A stretch of DNA of 41,299 nucleotides from contig CASXBC010000008.1 in assembly GCA_949474265.1 (NCBI GenBank), positions 1-41,299 of the forward strand, given 5' to 3'. The notes below the pieces were generated by a model, which was given only the letters and a program-made list of their open reading frames with translations, was not told the DNA's origin and ran no database searches. Position numbers and translations under genes: made by a program. This document shows, piece after piece, positions 9,327 through 18,047 of the stretch. This stretch comes from an uncultured bacterium. GTDB taxonomy: Bacteria > Bacillota > Clostridia > Christensenellales > UBA1242. Within the stretch, counting starts at the first letter, position 1; the number at the start of each line of letters is the position of its first letter.

Positions 9327-9803
9327 ATGAAAACGATTGATACAACTTTGCTTTTGGTCATTAAAAATGGAAAAATTTTGCTTGCGCAAAAAAAGAGAGG
9401 TTTTGGGCAGGGGAAATTTAATGGAGTTGGTGGCAAAGCTGAAATAGGCGAGACTATTGAAGAGACAATGTTGAGAGAAACAAAAGAAGAGATTGGGATT
9501 GTGCCGACTGTTTTTAAAAAACAGGGAGAGATTCTTTTTGATGAATATATGAAGGGTGAGCGTTCTTTTGTCAATATGACTATTTATGTTGCAAGCGAGT
9601 TTGAAGGTGAGTTGATTGAATCTGACGAAATGAAGCCTCAATGGTTTGATTTGGACAAAGTGCCATTTGAAAATATGTTTCCAGATGATAAACTTTGGCT
9701 TCCACATATTTTGAATGGAAAGTTTGTCAGAGGCAATTTAGTGCTTGATGAAAATTTTAAACTTATGTCTTACAGTATAAGCACTTCAACTAATGTAAAT
9801 TAA
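9327..9803 (+). CDS. NUDIX hydrolase, MTH1-like (8-oxo-dGTP diphosphatase type)
   Basis: A 158-residue NUDIX protein. The NUDIX box GX5EX7REUXEEXGU is complete, from GKAEIGE through RETKEEIGI (about residues 37-59). The later segment FDLDKVPFENMFPDDKLWLP resembles the MTH1 PDD-W loop that recognises oxidised purines. The likely role is hydrolysis of 8-oxo-dGTP or related nucleotides. The ATG at 9327 follows ACGGAGAG; the longer frame adds 8 residues without an SD. The broken MBL gene starts 18 bases downstream with its own SD. Confidence 0.88.
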   Translation: MKTIDTTLLLVIKNGKILLAQKKRGFGQGKFNGVGGKAEIGETIEETMLRETKEEIGIVPTVFKKQGEILFDEYMKGERSFVNMTIYVASEFEGELIESDEMKPQWFDLDKVPFENMFPDDKLWLPHILNGKFVRGNLVLDENFKLMSYSISTSTNVN

Positions 9804-9821
9804 AAAATTGGGGAGAAAGAA

Positions 9822-10623
9822 ATGAAACTTATTTGTCTTGGTACAGGGCATGCTGGAATGATTAAAAATTACAACACCTGTTTTGTTTTGGAAAACGGGG
9901 GGGGATTTGCTTGTAGATGCGGGCGGAGGAAATCAAATCCTGGCGTTACTTGAGAAAGTAAATGTTGATATAAATGAGTTGGAATATGGTTTTGTGACTC
10001 ATTGCCACACTGACCATTTGCTTGGTTTTGTGTGGATTATGCGAATTGTTATGTATGGCTATGTTAAGAATGAGAGAACTAAACCTTTTACTATTTTCGC
10101 AAGCAGAGCTGTTTTGAATGCTTTGGAAGAGATTGTAAAGCTTACAATTGGAGAAAAACTTTGGAACAAAGTGGTTGGCGATAAGGTGTTTTTGAAAGAA
10201 GTTGTTGATGGTCAGCATGAGAGAATTTGTGGGATGGATTTTGAGTTTTTTGACACAATGGCTATCGAGAAAGATTTTCCTCAAATGGGCTTTTTTATAA
10301 AGGAGAAAGGTTTTGTTTTTGCTGGGGATGTCCCTCTGTCTGAACACTTATATCAAAAGTTTTCAAAGCAAAAGTGGCTTTGTTTGGAAGCTTTTTGTTT
10401 AGAAAAGAAAAGGTCAAACAATGAGGTTCCTTTGAAAAAACACAAAACGGTTATGGAAAGTGCTGTTGTTGCCGAAAAATTGAAAGCTGAAAATCTGATA
10501 TTATGGCATGGAGAAGATGATTTGGATGGGACAAGAAAAGAGCAATATTTGAATGAAGCAAAAAGATATTTTTCTGGTAAAATCTTTGCTCCAGATGACT
10601 TAGATATAATTGAGGGTTTGTAA
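9822..10623 (+). pseudogene. MBL-fold hydrolase, frameshifted at a G8 run
   Basis: The gene begins at ATG 9822 behind GGGGAGA and reads MKLICLGTGHAGM...FVLENG, a typical start of an RNase Z-like MBL protein. At eight consecutive G (9897-9904) the frame is lost and a stop follows within about 20 codons. With seven G the reading continues as ENGGDLLVDAGGGN into an intact remainder with HCHTDH, AGD and a C-terminal WHGEDD. The repaired product has 266 residues. A sequencing error, slipped-strand phase variation or a recent mutation are all possible. The rest of the frame is undamaged, which argues against an old pseudogene. Confidence 0.8.
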
Positions 10624-10636
10624 CCCTCTTTTTTTA
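10612..10636 (+). terminator. Terminator overlapping the MBL stop codon
   Basis: GAGGGTT and AACCCTC with a 3-base loop and a long T run. The TAA stop lies within the hairpin. Confidence 0.9.
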
Positions 10637-10696
10637 TTGCAACTATAAAAAAATTGCTAGGAGGCTAAAATTTTTGAAAAATAAAGTGCTAGATTT

Positions 10697-10726
10697 TTGA
10701 CATAAGGGGAATGATTGTTGTATACT
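10697..10726 (+). promoter_or_regulatory. Promoter of the pfl operon
   Basis: TTGACA at 10697-10702, spacer 18, TATACT at 10721-10726 preceded by TG. It stands 47 bases before pflA. Confidence 0.75.
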
Positions 10727-10772
10727 AAATTGCAATGCGTTTGAGACATTGATTTTTGGGAGAAAATGGGGG

Positions 10773-11498
10773 ATGCAAGGTTTTATTCATTCAACTGAAT
10801 CGCTTGGCACGGTTGACGGTCCTGGCATAAGATTTGTCATTTTTATGCAAGGTTGTCCGCTTAGGTGCAAATATTGTCACAACCCTGACTCTTGGAATAT
10901 CAATGGTGGAAAAGCATATCAGAGTGATGAAATTTTTGAGATAGCTATGAAATATAAAAATTATTTCATGAAAAATGGAGGAATCACTCTAACAGGCGGA
11001 GAGCCACTTCTTCAAATGGATTTTTGCATTGAACTTCTCAAAAAGTTTAAGGCTGCAGGTGTTCACACCGCTGTTGACACTTCTGGGTTTATGTTTGATA
11101 TTAAAAGAAATGAGTCTGTAGAAAAGCATTTGGAACTTATCAAATATACTGATTTGTTTTTGCTTGATATAAAACACATTTCGTCACTTAAACACAAAGA
11201 ACTTACCGGAGTGCCAAACGACAACACACTTGCTTTTGCAAAGTTTTTGAGTGAGCATAACAAGGCTATGTGGGTGCGTTATGTGCTTGTTCCAAACCTG
11301 ACTGACAGTGAAGAGGATTTGAAAGAACTTAGAAAGTTTTTGGATAATCTTAAAACTGTTGAGAAAGTGGAGGTTTTGCCTTACCATACAATGGGTGTGC
11401 CAAAATATAAAAAATTGGGAATAGATTATCCTCTTGCTAATGTTACGGCACCAAGCAAAGCACAGGTCGAGTTTGCAAAAAAAATTCTAACGAGGTAA
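10773..11498 (+). CDS. pflA: Pyruvate formate-lyase activating enzyme
   Basis: A 241-residue radical SAM enzyme that installs the glycyl radical on pyruvate formate-lyase. The cluster motif CPLRCKYC gives Cys28, Cys32 and Cys35, preceded by GTVDGPGIRFVIFMQG, which is diagnostic of PFL activases. The GGEPLLQ SAM-binding segment is also present. Length is normal for the family. The ATG at 10773 has GGGAGA nine bases upstream; the longer frame starts with an unsupported TTG. First gene of the operon pflA, thioredoxin-like, split pflB. Confidence 0.95.
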   Translation: MQGFIHSTESLGTVDGPGIRFVIFMQGCPLRCKYCHNPDSWNINGGKAYQSDEIFEIAMKYKNYFMKNGGITLTGGEPLLQMDFCIELLKKFKAAGVHTAVDTSGFMFDIKRNESVEKHLELIKYTDLFLLDIKHISSLKHKELTGVPNDNTLAFAKFLSEHNKAMWVRYVLVPNLTDSEEDLKELRKFLDNLKTVEKVEVLPYHTMGVPKYKKLGIDYPLANVTAPSKAQVEFAKKILTR

Positions 11499-11501
11499 AA
11501 A

Positions 11502-11828
11502 ATGAAATCACTTGAGCAGTTTAAAAAAGAACTTGATGGAATTTGTTTAATTGAAGTTTCAGGCGAATCTTGTGCAAATTGTTTTTCATTGCTTCCACTA
11601 GTTACAAAAATAGTGGCAAAGCGAGCTGATTGCAAATTTTTTCATATTGAAGCTGGGCATGACACTAAAGAGTTTTTGGAAGAATTTAAAATAGTGGAAG
11701 TTCCAACTCTTCTTGTGTGTTTGAATGGAGAAGAAAAAGCAAGATGCAAAGGTTTTGTGCCAGAAGAAATCCTTGAATTATGGATTGATGCAAAAGTTGA
11801 AGATTGTAAAAAACTTATAGGAGAATAG
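11502..11828 (+). CDS. Thioredoxin-like protein within the pfl operon
   Basis: A 108-residue thioredoxin-fold protein. The redox motif is CANC (Cys24, Cys27) in place of CGPC, and the cis-Pro element VPTLL lies near residue 68. It starts 3 bases after pflA with its SD (GAGG) overlapping the pflA end, and pflB begins 2 bases after its stop, so all three are co-translated. The family exchanges thiols or reduces disulfides. A role in keeping the PFL active-site cysteines or the activase cluster functional is my inference. It is not a canonical TrxA, given the CANC centre and lack of WCGPC. Confidence 0.8.
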   Translation: MKSLEQFKKELDGICLIEVSGESCANCFSLLPLVTKIVAKRADCKFFHIEAGHDTKEFLEEFKIVEVPTLLVCLNGEEKARCKGFVPEEILELWIDAKVEDCKKLIGE

Positions 11829-11830
11829 AG

Positions 11831-13867
11831 ATGAACATGATGAAAGAATGGGAAGGATTTGTCCCAGGAAAATGGAGTAATGATGAAATTGATGTGAGAG
11901 ATTTCATACAAACAAACTATGCACCTTACACAGGTGATGATAGCTTTTTGGAAACTGCCACTGAAGACACTAAAAAGCTTTGGGAAAAGATTATGGAGCT
12001 TTCAAAAAGGGAGAGAGAAAATGGTGGAGTGCTTAATGCTGACACCAAGATTGTCTCACAAGTAAACAGTCATGAAGCTGGTTACATTGACAAAGATTTG
12101 GAAAAGATAGTTGGGCTTCAAACAGATGAGCCATTTAAACGTGCTCTTATGCCTTTTGGTGGTATTAAAATGGCAGAACAAGCTCTCAATATGTATGGTT
12201 ATCAACTTGACCCAACAGTTAAGGAATTTTTTGTTAAGTATAGAAAAACTCACAATGATGGTGTTTTTGATGCTTACACAGAAGAGATGAGACATGCAAG
12301 AACAGCTCACATTTTGACAGGACTTCCTGATACTTATGGAAGAGGTAGAATAATTGGCGACTATAGAAGAGTTGCTCTTTATGGTGTTGATTATCTTATC
12401 AAGAAGAAAGAAGAAGATAAAAGTTGTCTTGATGGTGAAATGGTAGACACTAAAATTAGAGACAGAGAAGAGCTTTCTGACCAAATAAAAGCTTTGAAAG
12501 CCCTTAAAGCAATGGCTGCAAAATATGGTTTTGATATTTCTAAACCTGCAAAAAATGCAAAAGAAGCTATCCAATTTTTGTATTTTGGATATTTGGCTGC
12601 TGTAAAAGACCAAAATGGTGCAGCTATGTCAATTGGAAGAAACTCAACATTTCTTGATATATTTATTGAGAGAGATTTGAAAAACGGAATTTTGACAGAA
12701 AAAGAAGCTCAAGAACTCATTGACCAATTTGTTATCAAACTTAGAATTGTTAAGTTTATGAGAATACAATCTTATAATGAACTCTTTTCTGGAGACCCTA
12801 CATGGGTGACAGAGTCTATTGGTGGAATGGGAGTTGATGGCAGAACTTTGGTGACAAAAAACTCATTTAGAGTACTTCACACTCTTGTCAACCTTGGACC
12901 TGCTCCAGAACCAAACCTCACTGTGCTTTGGTCAAAGCATTTGCCAGAAAACTTTAAGAAATTCTGTGCTAAGGTTTCTATTGACACTTCTTCAATTCAA
13001 TATGAATCAGATGATTTGATGAGACCTGAAATGGGTGATGACTATGCCATTGCATGTTGTGTTTCTTGCATGAGAGTTGGAAAAGATATGCAATTTTTCG
13101 GTGCAAGAGCAAACCTTGCAAAATGCTTGCTTTATGCAATCAATGGTGGTGTTGATGAGCTTACGCTTGACAAAGTGACAGGAAAGCCTCTTCAAGTTGG
13201 TCCAAAGTTTGCACCAATTCTTGGTGATGGAAAGCTTGAATACAATGATGTTTTGGATAAGTTTGACTCAATGATGACTTGGCTAGCAGGGCTTTATGTA
13301 AATGTGCTTAATCTAATTCACTATATGCACGACAAATATTCTTATGAAGCACTTGAAATGGCTCTTCATGATACAAAAGTAAGAAGATTTTTTGCAACAG
13401 GAATTGCTGGACTTTCTTGCTGTGTAGATTCGCTTTCTGCAATCAAATACGCAAATGTTTATCCAATCAGAAACGAGTTTGGAATTGTCTCAGATTATCG
13501 TATTGAAGGAGATTATCCAAAATATGGAAATAATGATGACAGAGCTGATGAAATCGCTGTTTGGCTTGTTAAGACTTTCATGAAAAAGATTGCAAGCCAT
13601 CACACTTATCGTGAGTCAGTGCCAACAATGTCAATTCTCACAATCACTTCAAATGTTGTTTATGGACAAAAGACAGGAAGCACTCCAGATGGAAGAAAAG
13701 CTGGGCAGGCTCTTGCACCAGGAGCAAATCCAATGCACGGAAGAGATAGTCATGGGGCACTTGCATCTCTTGAAAGTGTGAGAAAGTTGCCTTATGAATA
13801 TTCAAGAGATGGAATTTCAAACACATTCTCAATTACGCCAAATTCTTTGGGAAAAGATGAAGATTAA
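11831..13867 (+). CDS. pflB: Pyruvate formate-lyase core subunit lacking the glycyl-radical domain
   Basis: 678 residues matching the first nine tenths of formate C-acetyltransferase (pyruvate + CoA to acetyl-CoA + formate). The catalytic pair Cys409-Cys410 is in ACCVSCM, and GPAPEPNLT and TPDGRKAG...[10 protein letters not shown] are conserved. The protein ends at NSLGKDED, exactly where ordinary PFL continues into the glycyl-radical domain. That domain is the next gene, in the same frame, after TAA and a perfect AGGAGG. Together they total 757 residues, the normal PFL size. SD GGAG precedes the ATG at 11831. Confidence 0.93.
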   Translation: MNMMKEWEGFVPGKWSNDEIDVRDFIQTNYAPYTGDDSFLETATEDTKKLWEKIMELSKRERENGGVLNADTKIVSQVNSHEAGYIDKDLEKIVGLQTDEPFKRALMPFGGIKMAEQALNMYGYQLDPTVKEFFVKYRKTHNDGVFDAYTEEMRHARTAHILTGLPDTYGRGRIIGDYRRVALYGVDYLIKKKEEDKSCLDGEMVDTKIRDREELSDQIKALKALKAMAAKYGFDISKPAKNAKEAIQFLYFGYLAAVKDQNGAAMSIGRNSTFLDIFIERDLKNGILTEKEAQELIDQFVIKLRIVKFMRIQSYNELFSGDPTWVTESIGGMGVDGRTLVTKNSFRVLHTLVNLGPAPEPNLTVLWSKHLPENFKKFCAKVSIDTSSIQYESDDLMRPEMGDDYAIACCVSCMRVGKDMQFFGARANLAKCLLYAINGGVDELTLDKVTGKPLQVGPKFAPILGDGKLEYNDVLDKFDSMMTWLAGLYVNVLNLIHYMHDKYSYEALEMALHDTKVRRFFATGIAGLSCCVDSLSAIKYANVYPIRNEFGIVSDYRIEGDYPKYGNNDDRADEIAVWLVKTFMKKIASHHTYRESVPTMSILTITSNVVYGQKTGSTPDGRKAGQALAPGANPMHGRDSHGALASLESVRKLPYEYSRDGISNTFSITPNSLGKDED

Positions 13868-13882
13868 AGGAGGAAAAGAAAA

Positions 13883-14122
13883 ATGGCTAGTAAAAATCAG
13901 GTTGACAATCTTGTAACAATGCTTGACACTTATTGCGGAGAAGGTGGGCATCATCTCAATGTCAATGTTTTTGACAGAGAGACACTTCTTGATGCTCAAA
14001 AACATCCAGAAAAATATCCACAACTCACAATTAGAGTGTCTGGTTATGCAGTAAATTTTAATAAGCTTACAAAACAACAACAAGATGAGGTTATTTCTCG
14101 TACTATTCACGAATCTATGTAA
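13883..14122 (+). CDS. Separate glycyl-radical subunit of pyruvate formate-lyase (GrcA-like)
   Basis: 79 residues equivalent to the PFL C-terminus. Gly54 in RVSGYAVNF is the radical-bearing glycine, preceded by GGHHLNVNV and HPEKYP as in full-length enzymes. It has its own strong SD (AAAGGAGG) eight bases before the ATG and lies 15 bases after the core subunit stop. In E. coli, GrcA/YfiD is a comparable free domain used as a spare part for damaged PFL. Here it must be the only radical source for the neighbouring core, because the core has none of its own. Confidence 0.92.
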   Translation: MASKNQVDNLVTMLDTYCGEGGHHLNVNVFDRETLLDAQKHPEKYPQLTIRVSGYAVNFNKLTKQQQDEVISRTIHESM

Positions 14123-14146
14123 GAAGCTTCGTAAATAGGAAAATGC

Positions 14147-14213
14147 TATGCTTTTGCACTTCTTTTAAAAGTTATTTAATTTTCGCTTAAAAAAGTGACT
14201 AATTTGCATAGTA
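14147..14213 (+). other. Imperfect inverted repeat after pfl genes
   Basis: CTATGC at the left pairs with GCATAG at the right, and inner CACTT pairs with AAGTG, enclosing an AT-rich loop. Function unknown. It lies in the 3' region of the pfl transcript before the terminator. Confidence 0.3.
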
Positions 14214-14265
14214 TGTTTCTCTCTGCTTTGAATGGAAATATAGCTTACTTAGATTTATAACTAAC

Positions 14266-14302
14266 AAAAAGGATTGCAAAAATTTTGCAGCTCTTTTTTT
14301 CT
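14266..14302 (+). terminator. Terminator of the pfl operon
   Basis: TGCAAAA/TTTTGCA hairpin, supported by flanking AAAAAG and CTTTTT, then seven T and more T-rich sequence. Confidence 0.75.
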
Positions 14303-14318
14303 TTTCAGTTAAGTTTGT

Positions 14319-14348
14319 TTGACTTAATTATGGATAAAAGAGTATAAT
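14319..14348 (+). promoter_or_regulatory. Promoter of eno
   Basis: TTGACT at 14319-14324, spacer 18, TATAAT at 14343-14348. Confidence 0.8.
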
Positions 14349-14356
14349 TATTGTGA

Positions 14357-15688
<1,332 letters not shown>

Positions 15689-15750
15689 GATAAGTCTTGA
15701 GAGATTTAAATTTAAATTTTGTATTGAATTAAATTAATAAAACCAAAAAT

Positions 15751-15783
15751 AAAACAGACTGATAAGGTCTGTTTTATTTTTTT
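15751..15783 (+). terminator. Terminator of eno
   Basis: AAAACAGAC and GTCTGTTTT with a 7-base loop, followed by a T-rich run. Confidence 0.9.
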
Positions 15784-15859
15784 ACTGACTTATTTTTGTT
15801 TTAGGTTATATTTTTTAAAAGGAGTTTATGGAATTTAAAAATATAAATAACTTAGAGGA

Positions 15860-15890
15860 CAAAAAAGCAGGCAAATTTGTCTGCTCTTTT
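15860..15890 (-). terminator. Terminator of the minus-strand nucleoside hydrolase
   Basis: On the minus strand AGCAGACAAATTTGCCTGCT can fold with G-T pairing at one position, followed by six T. Confidence 0.65.
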
Positions 15891-15892
15891 TA

Positions 15893-16939
15893 TTATTCTT
15901 TAGTTGTTGTTTCAGATTTTTTCTTGCGTTTCTTTTCAGGTGCAGGTGTTTCTTCAGCTGGTTTGTTTGGGTCAACAACACCTCTTATCATATTTCTCCA
16001 GAAAGTTTTGTCTGTGATTTCAAGTTCTGAAAGTTCTTTTATTCTTTCAAAAACAACATCTTGGAATTGGTTTCTGTTGACAGATTTTATGACTGTGAAA
16101 TTTCCTTTTCTGTCAAAGTGTCCCAAGGTTGCACCAACGTTTACTTCAGTGTCGACTTCAACAAAAGCTCGCTTAGTTTTGAAGAGTTTTGGATGAGTTA
16201 AGTAAACTATTGCGGCAATGTCACAGTTTGCAATGATTTTTTCTTCATAGCCAGGTTCCCAATAGGTCTGGAAAAACATTTCCATAAACTTGCCTATGTC
16301 ATTCATCTGACCAAGCTCTTTGATTTGCTCTTCTGTGAAGTAAACATAATCTCTTCCAATTTTTGATGGACACATAGTGACTTTTGCATGGCTGTCAACA
16401 GTGTATTTGAAAGCAGGGGCATCAGTGCGGATGTTGAAGGAGCGGTGATGACGATTACACTTAATTCCATCAATAGAACCACCCATCATAACAACATTTT
16501 TGATGTATTTAACAACATCAGGATGCTTTCTCAAAAGATACGCAAAGTTTGTGTGAGGTCCAAGAATAACAAAAGTTATCTCTTTTGGATTTTTCTTAAA
16601 GATTTCGTACAAAGCATCTGCACAATCAACATTAAGTGGTTGGCGAACGGTAGTGGCAGGAGGCTCATACCATCCAAATCCTTCTGGTCCATGAATATGA
16701 TATGCGTATTCATCATTTGTGCCAAGTCTGTTTTCATAGCCTTGAATAACAGGAATGTCTTTGTTGAATATGTCGAGGATATGACAAACATTTCTCACTG
16801 TTTTGTTCATGTGGACATTTCCACTTGAAACAGTGAGAAGTTGAATGTCAAGCTGAGGTTCATTTAATGCAAAAATCAATGCTGCGACATCATCAACACC
16901 AGGGTCTGTATCTATAATAACTTTTAATTTTCTCTTCAT
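15893..16939 (-). CDS. Inosine-uridine nucleoside N-ribohydrolase family protein
   Basis: A 348-residue member of the nucleoside hydrolase family (ribonucleoside + water to base + ribose). The N-terminal Ca-binding and catalytic motif is DTDPGVDD (about residues 10-17), with LGPHTNFA and VMMGGS in the usual order, then NIRTDAPAF and NCDIAA. A basic tail after residue 325 (EKKRKKKSETTTKE) is an addition to the family. GGAG lies just before the ATG on the minus strand. The exact nucleoside cannot be predicted. It is one of three family members in the window and has low similarity to the other two. Confidence 0.92.
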   Translation of the reverse strand: MKRKLKVIIDTDPGVDDVAALIFALNEPQLDIQLLTVSSGNVHMNKTVRNVCHILDIFNKDIPVIQGYENRLGTNDEYAYHIHGPEGFGWYEPPATTVRQPLNVDCADALYEIFKKNPKEITFVILGPHTNFAYLLRKHPDVVKYIKNVVMMGGSIDGIKCNRHHRSFNIRTDAPAFKYTVDSHAKVTMCPSKIGRDYVYFTEEQIKELGQMNDIGKFMEMFFQTYWEPGYEEKIIANCDIAAIVYLTHPKLFKTKRAFVEVDTEVNVGATLGHFDRKGNFTVIKSVNRNQFQDVVFERIKELSELEITDKTFWRNMIRGVVDPNKPAEETPAPEKKRKKKSETTTKE

Positions 16940-17105
16940 AAAATCTCCAAATTTTTTTTATATCTCAATAAATTAAGTATAAATTTTTTCGTATAAAAAG
17001 TAAAGCAAAATAGTCTTTCTTCAAATTTTTATTTAATTTTTGCAATAAATTGCTTCGAAAATTGCATTTAGATTTACAAATTGACACAAAATGTTTAAAA
17101 AACTA

Positions 17106-17134
17106 TTTACAAAGGCGGTTTTTTATGATAAAAT
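17106..17134 (+). promoter_or_regulatory. Promoter of the eight-TM protein
   Basis: TTTACA, 17-base spacer, TAAAAT inside the extended element TGATAAAAT. Confidence 0.7.
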
Positions 17135-17159
17135 ATCAATATAAAAGGTAGAAAAAATT

Positions 17160-17885
17160 ATGGAAAAAACAAAAAAACCAATTTTTAAAATAGTTTTGAC
17201 TTTCTTGCTGTTTGCAGCGGTTGTTGCAGCGGTTGTTTATGTTGTTCTTAAAGGCGACTTAAAGAAAGCATATCTTTCTATTGGTTGTGCTGGAGTTAGT
17301 TTTTTGATATCTCTTCTTTTCATTGGAAAAGTTAAGAAAAAAGTCTATTTGACACTTGCTTTGGCAGCAAATGTTGCAGCTTATTATTTCTGGGTTTTTG
17401 ATGTCACTGCTGGCGGAAAAAACAACAGACTTATTGCAATTTGCATCTTCTTGGCTGCTCAATTATTCTTTATGTTTTATTCTTTGAGTTTGACTCGTGC
17501 AATCTTCCTTAAGATTCTTGACCTTGCTCTCAGAGTTGCAGCATGTCTTCTTATTTGGTTTGTTGTTAAAAAGTATGTTACTCTTACAAGAGACCAAACG
17601 CTTGGACTTATGTATTTGGCAAATGCACTCGTAACTCTTCTTGCAGCACTTGTTCACATCAAGACAGAGTGGTTGACATTTATTGGTCTTTTACTTAGCT
17701 TTGTGGCAGCACTCTTCACTTGGCTTATCTTTGGTGGAGCAATCTCATTGAAGCTTTCAACAGCTTTCATTGAATTCCTTGTGAAGAATTACAAATATAT
17801 TGTTTTTGCAACTTTCGCAGTTGGCAATGCAATCATTGCACTTTCTTCTGCTTGGGCAACAAAGAGAACTTTGCTTAGAGATTAG
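17160..17885 (+). CDS. Hypothetical polytopic membrane protein
   Basis: A 241-residue, very hydrophobic protein with about eight closely packed membrane helices and a basic N-terminus (MEKTKKP). Its short loops contain Lys and Arg. No catalytic motif is visible and I do not recognise a family. The start is supported by AAAGG about 11 bases upstream and a promoter 26 bases before the ATG. A strong terminator follows, so it is monocistronic. Confidence 0.72.
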   Translation: MEKTKKPIFKIVLTFLLFAAVVAAVVYVVLKGDLKKAYLSIGCAGVSFLISLLFIGKVKKKVYLTLALAANVAAYYFWVFDVTAGGKNNRLIAICIFLAAQLFFMFYSLSLTRAIFLKILDLALRVAACLLIWFVVKKYVTLTRDQTLGLMYLANALVTLLAALVHIKTEWLTFIGLLLSFVAALFTWLIFGGAISLKLSTAFIEFLVKNYKYIVFATFAVGNAIIALSSAWATKRTLLRD

Positions 17886-17905
17886 ATGAAAAAAATATTA
17901 AAAAT

Positions 17906-17931
17906 TAAAGTCGGTGAAAGCCGACTTTTTT
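17906..17931 (+). terminator. Intrinsic terminator
   Basis: AAGTCGG and CCGACTT with a 6-base loop and T run. Confidence 0.92.
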
Positions 17932-17992
17932 CTTTTTGTTTTAAAAATGGATATAGTTTTGGGGCTTGATTTTTGTATAAAAGAAATATCCC

Positions 17993-18022
17993 TTGACAAG
18001 ATTAAACGGTGTTTGATAAAAT
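17993..18022 (+). promoter_or_regulatory. Promoter of leuS
   Basis: TTGACA, spacer 18, TAAAAT within TGATAAAAT. No T-box leader fits in the 25-base interval before the ATG. Confidence 0.8.
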
Positions 18023-18047
18023 AAATAAATAAGTTTTGGGAGAAATT

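Noticed and set aside
9897-9904. Programmed +1 frameshift at the G8 run
   Set aside because: No stimulatory structure or rare-codon/stop slippery site is evident; mutation, phase variation or sequencing error is simpler.
12056-12613. 185-codon minus-strand frame
   Set aside because: It is entirely antisense to conserved pflB codons and its composition (Ser, Phe, Ile, Cys) is typical of a shadow frame.
13865-13882. The pflB stop as a simple sequencing error joining both ORFs
   Set aside because: The stop is followed by a perfect AAAGGAGG at correct spacing and an ATG. Readthrough would insert RRKRK, a poor linker in PFL. A real split is the better reading, though resequencing remains the test.
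15828-16196. 122-codon frame on the plus strand with a good AGGAG
   Set aside because: Except for its first 22 codons it lies antisense to the well-supported nucleoside hydrolase, passes through that gene's terminator hairpin, and the protein looks like no family. The SD may be a chance or a relic.
18036-18047. TTG start for leuS four codons upstream
   Set aside because: The TTG lies within the GGGAGA SD of the ATG at 18048, which is the better start.
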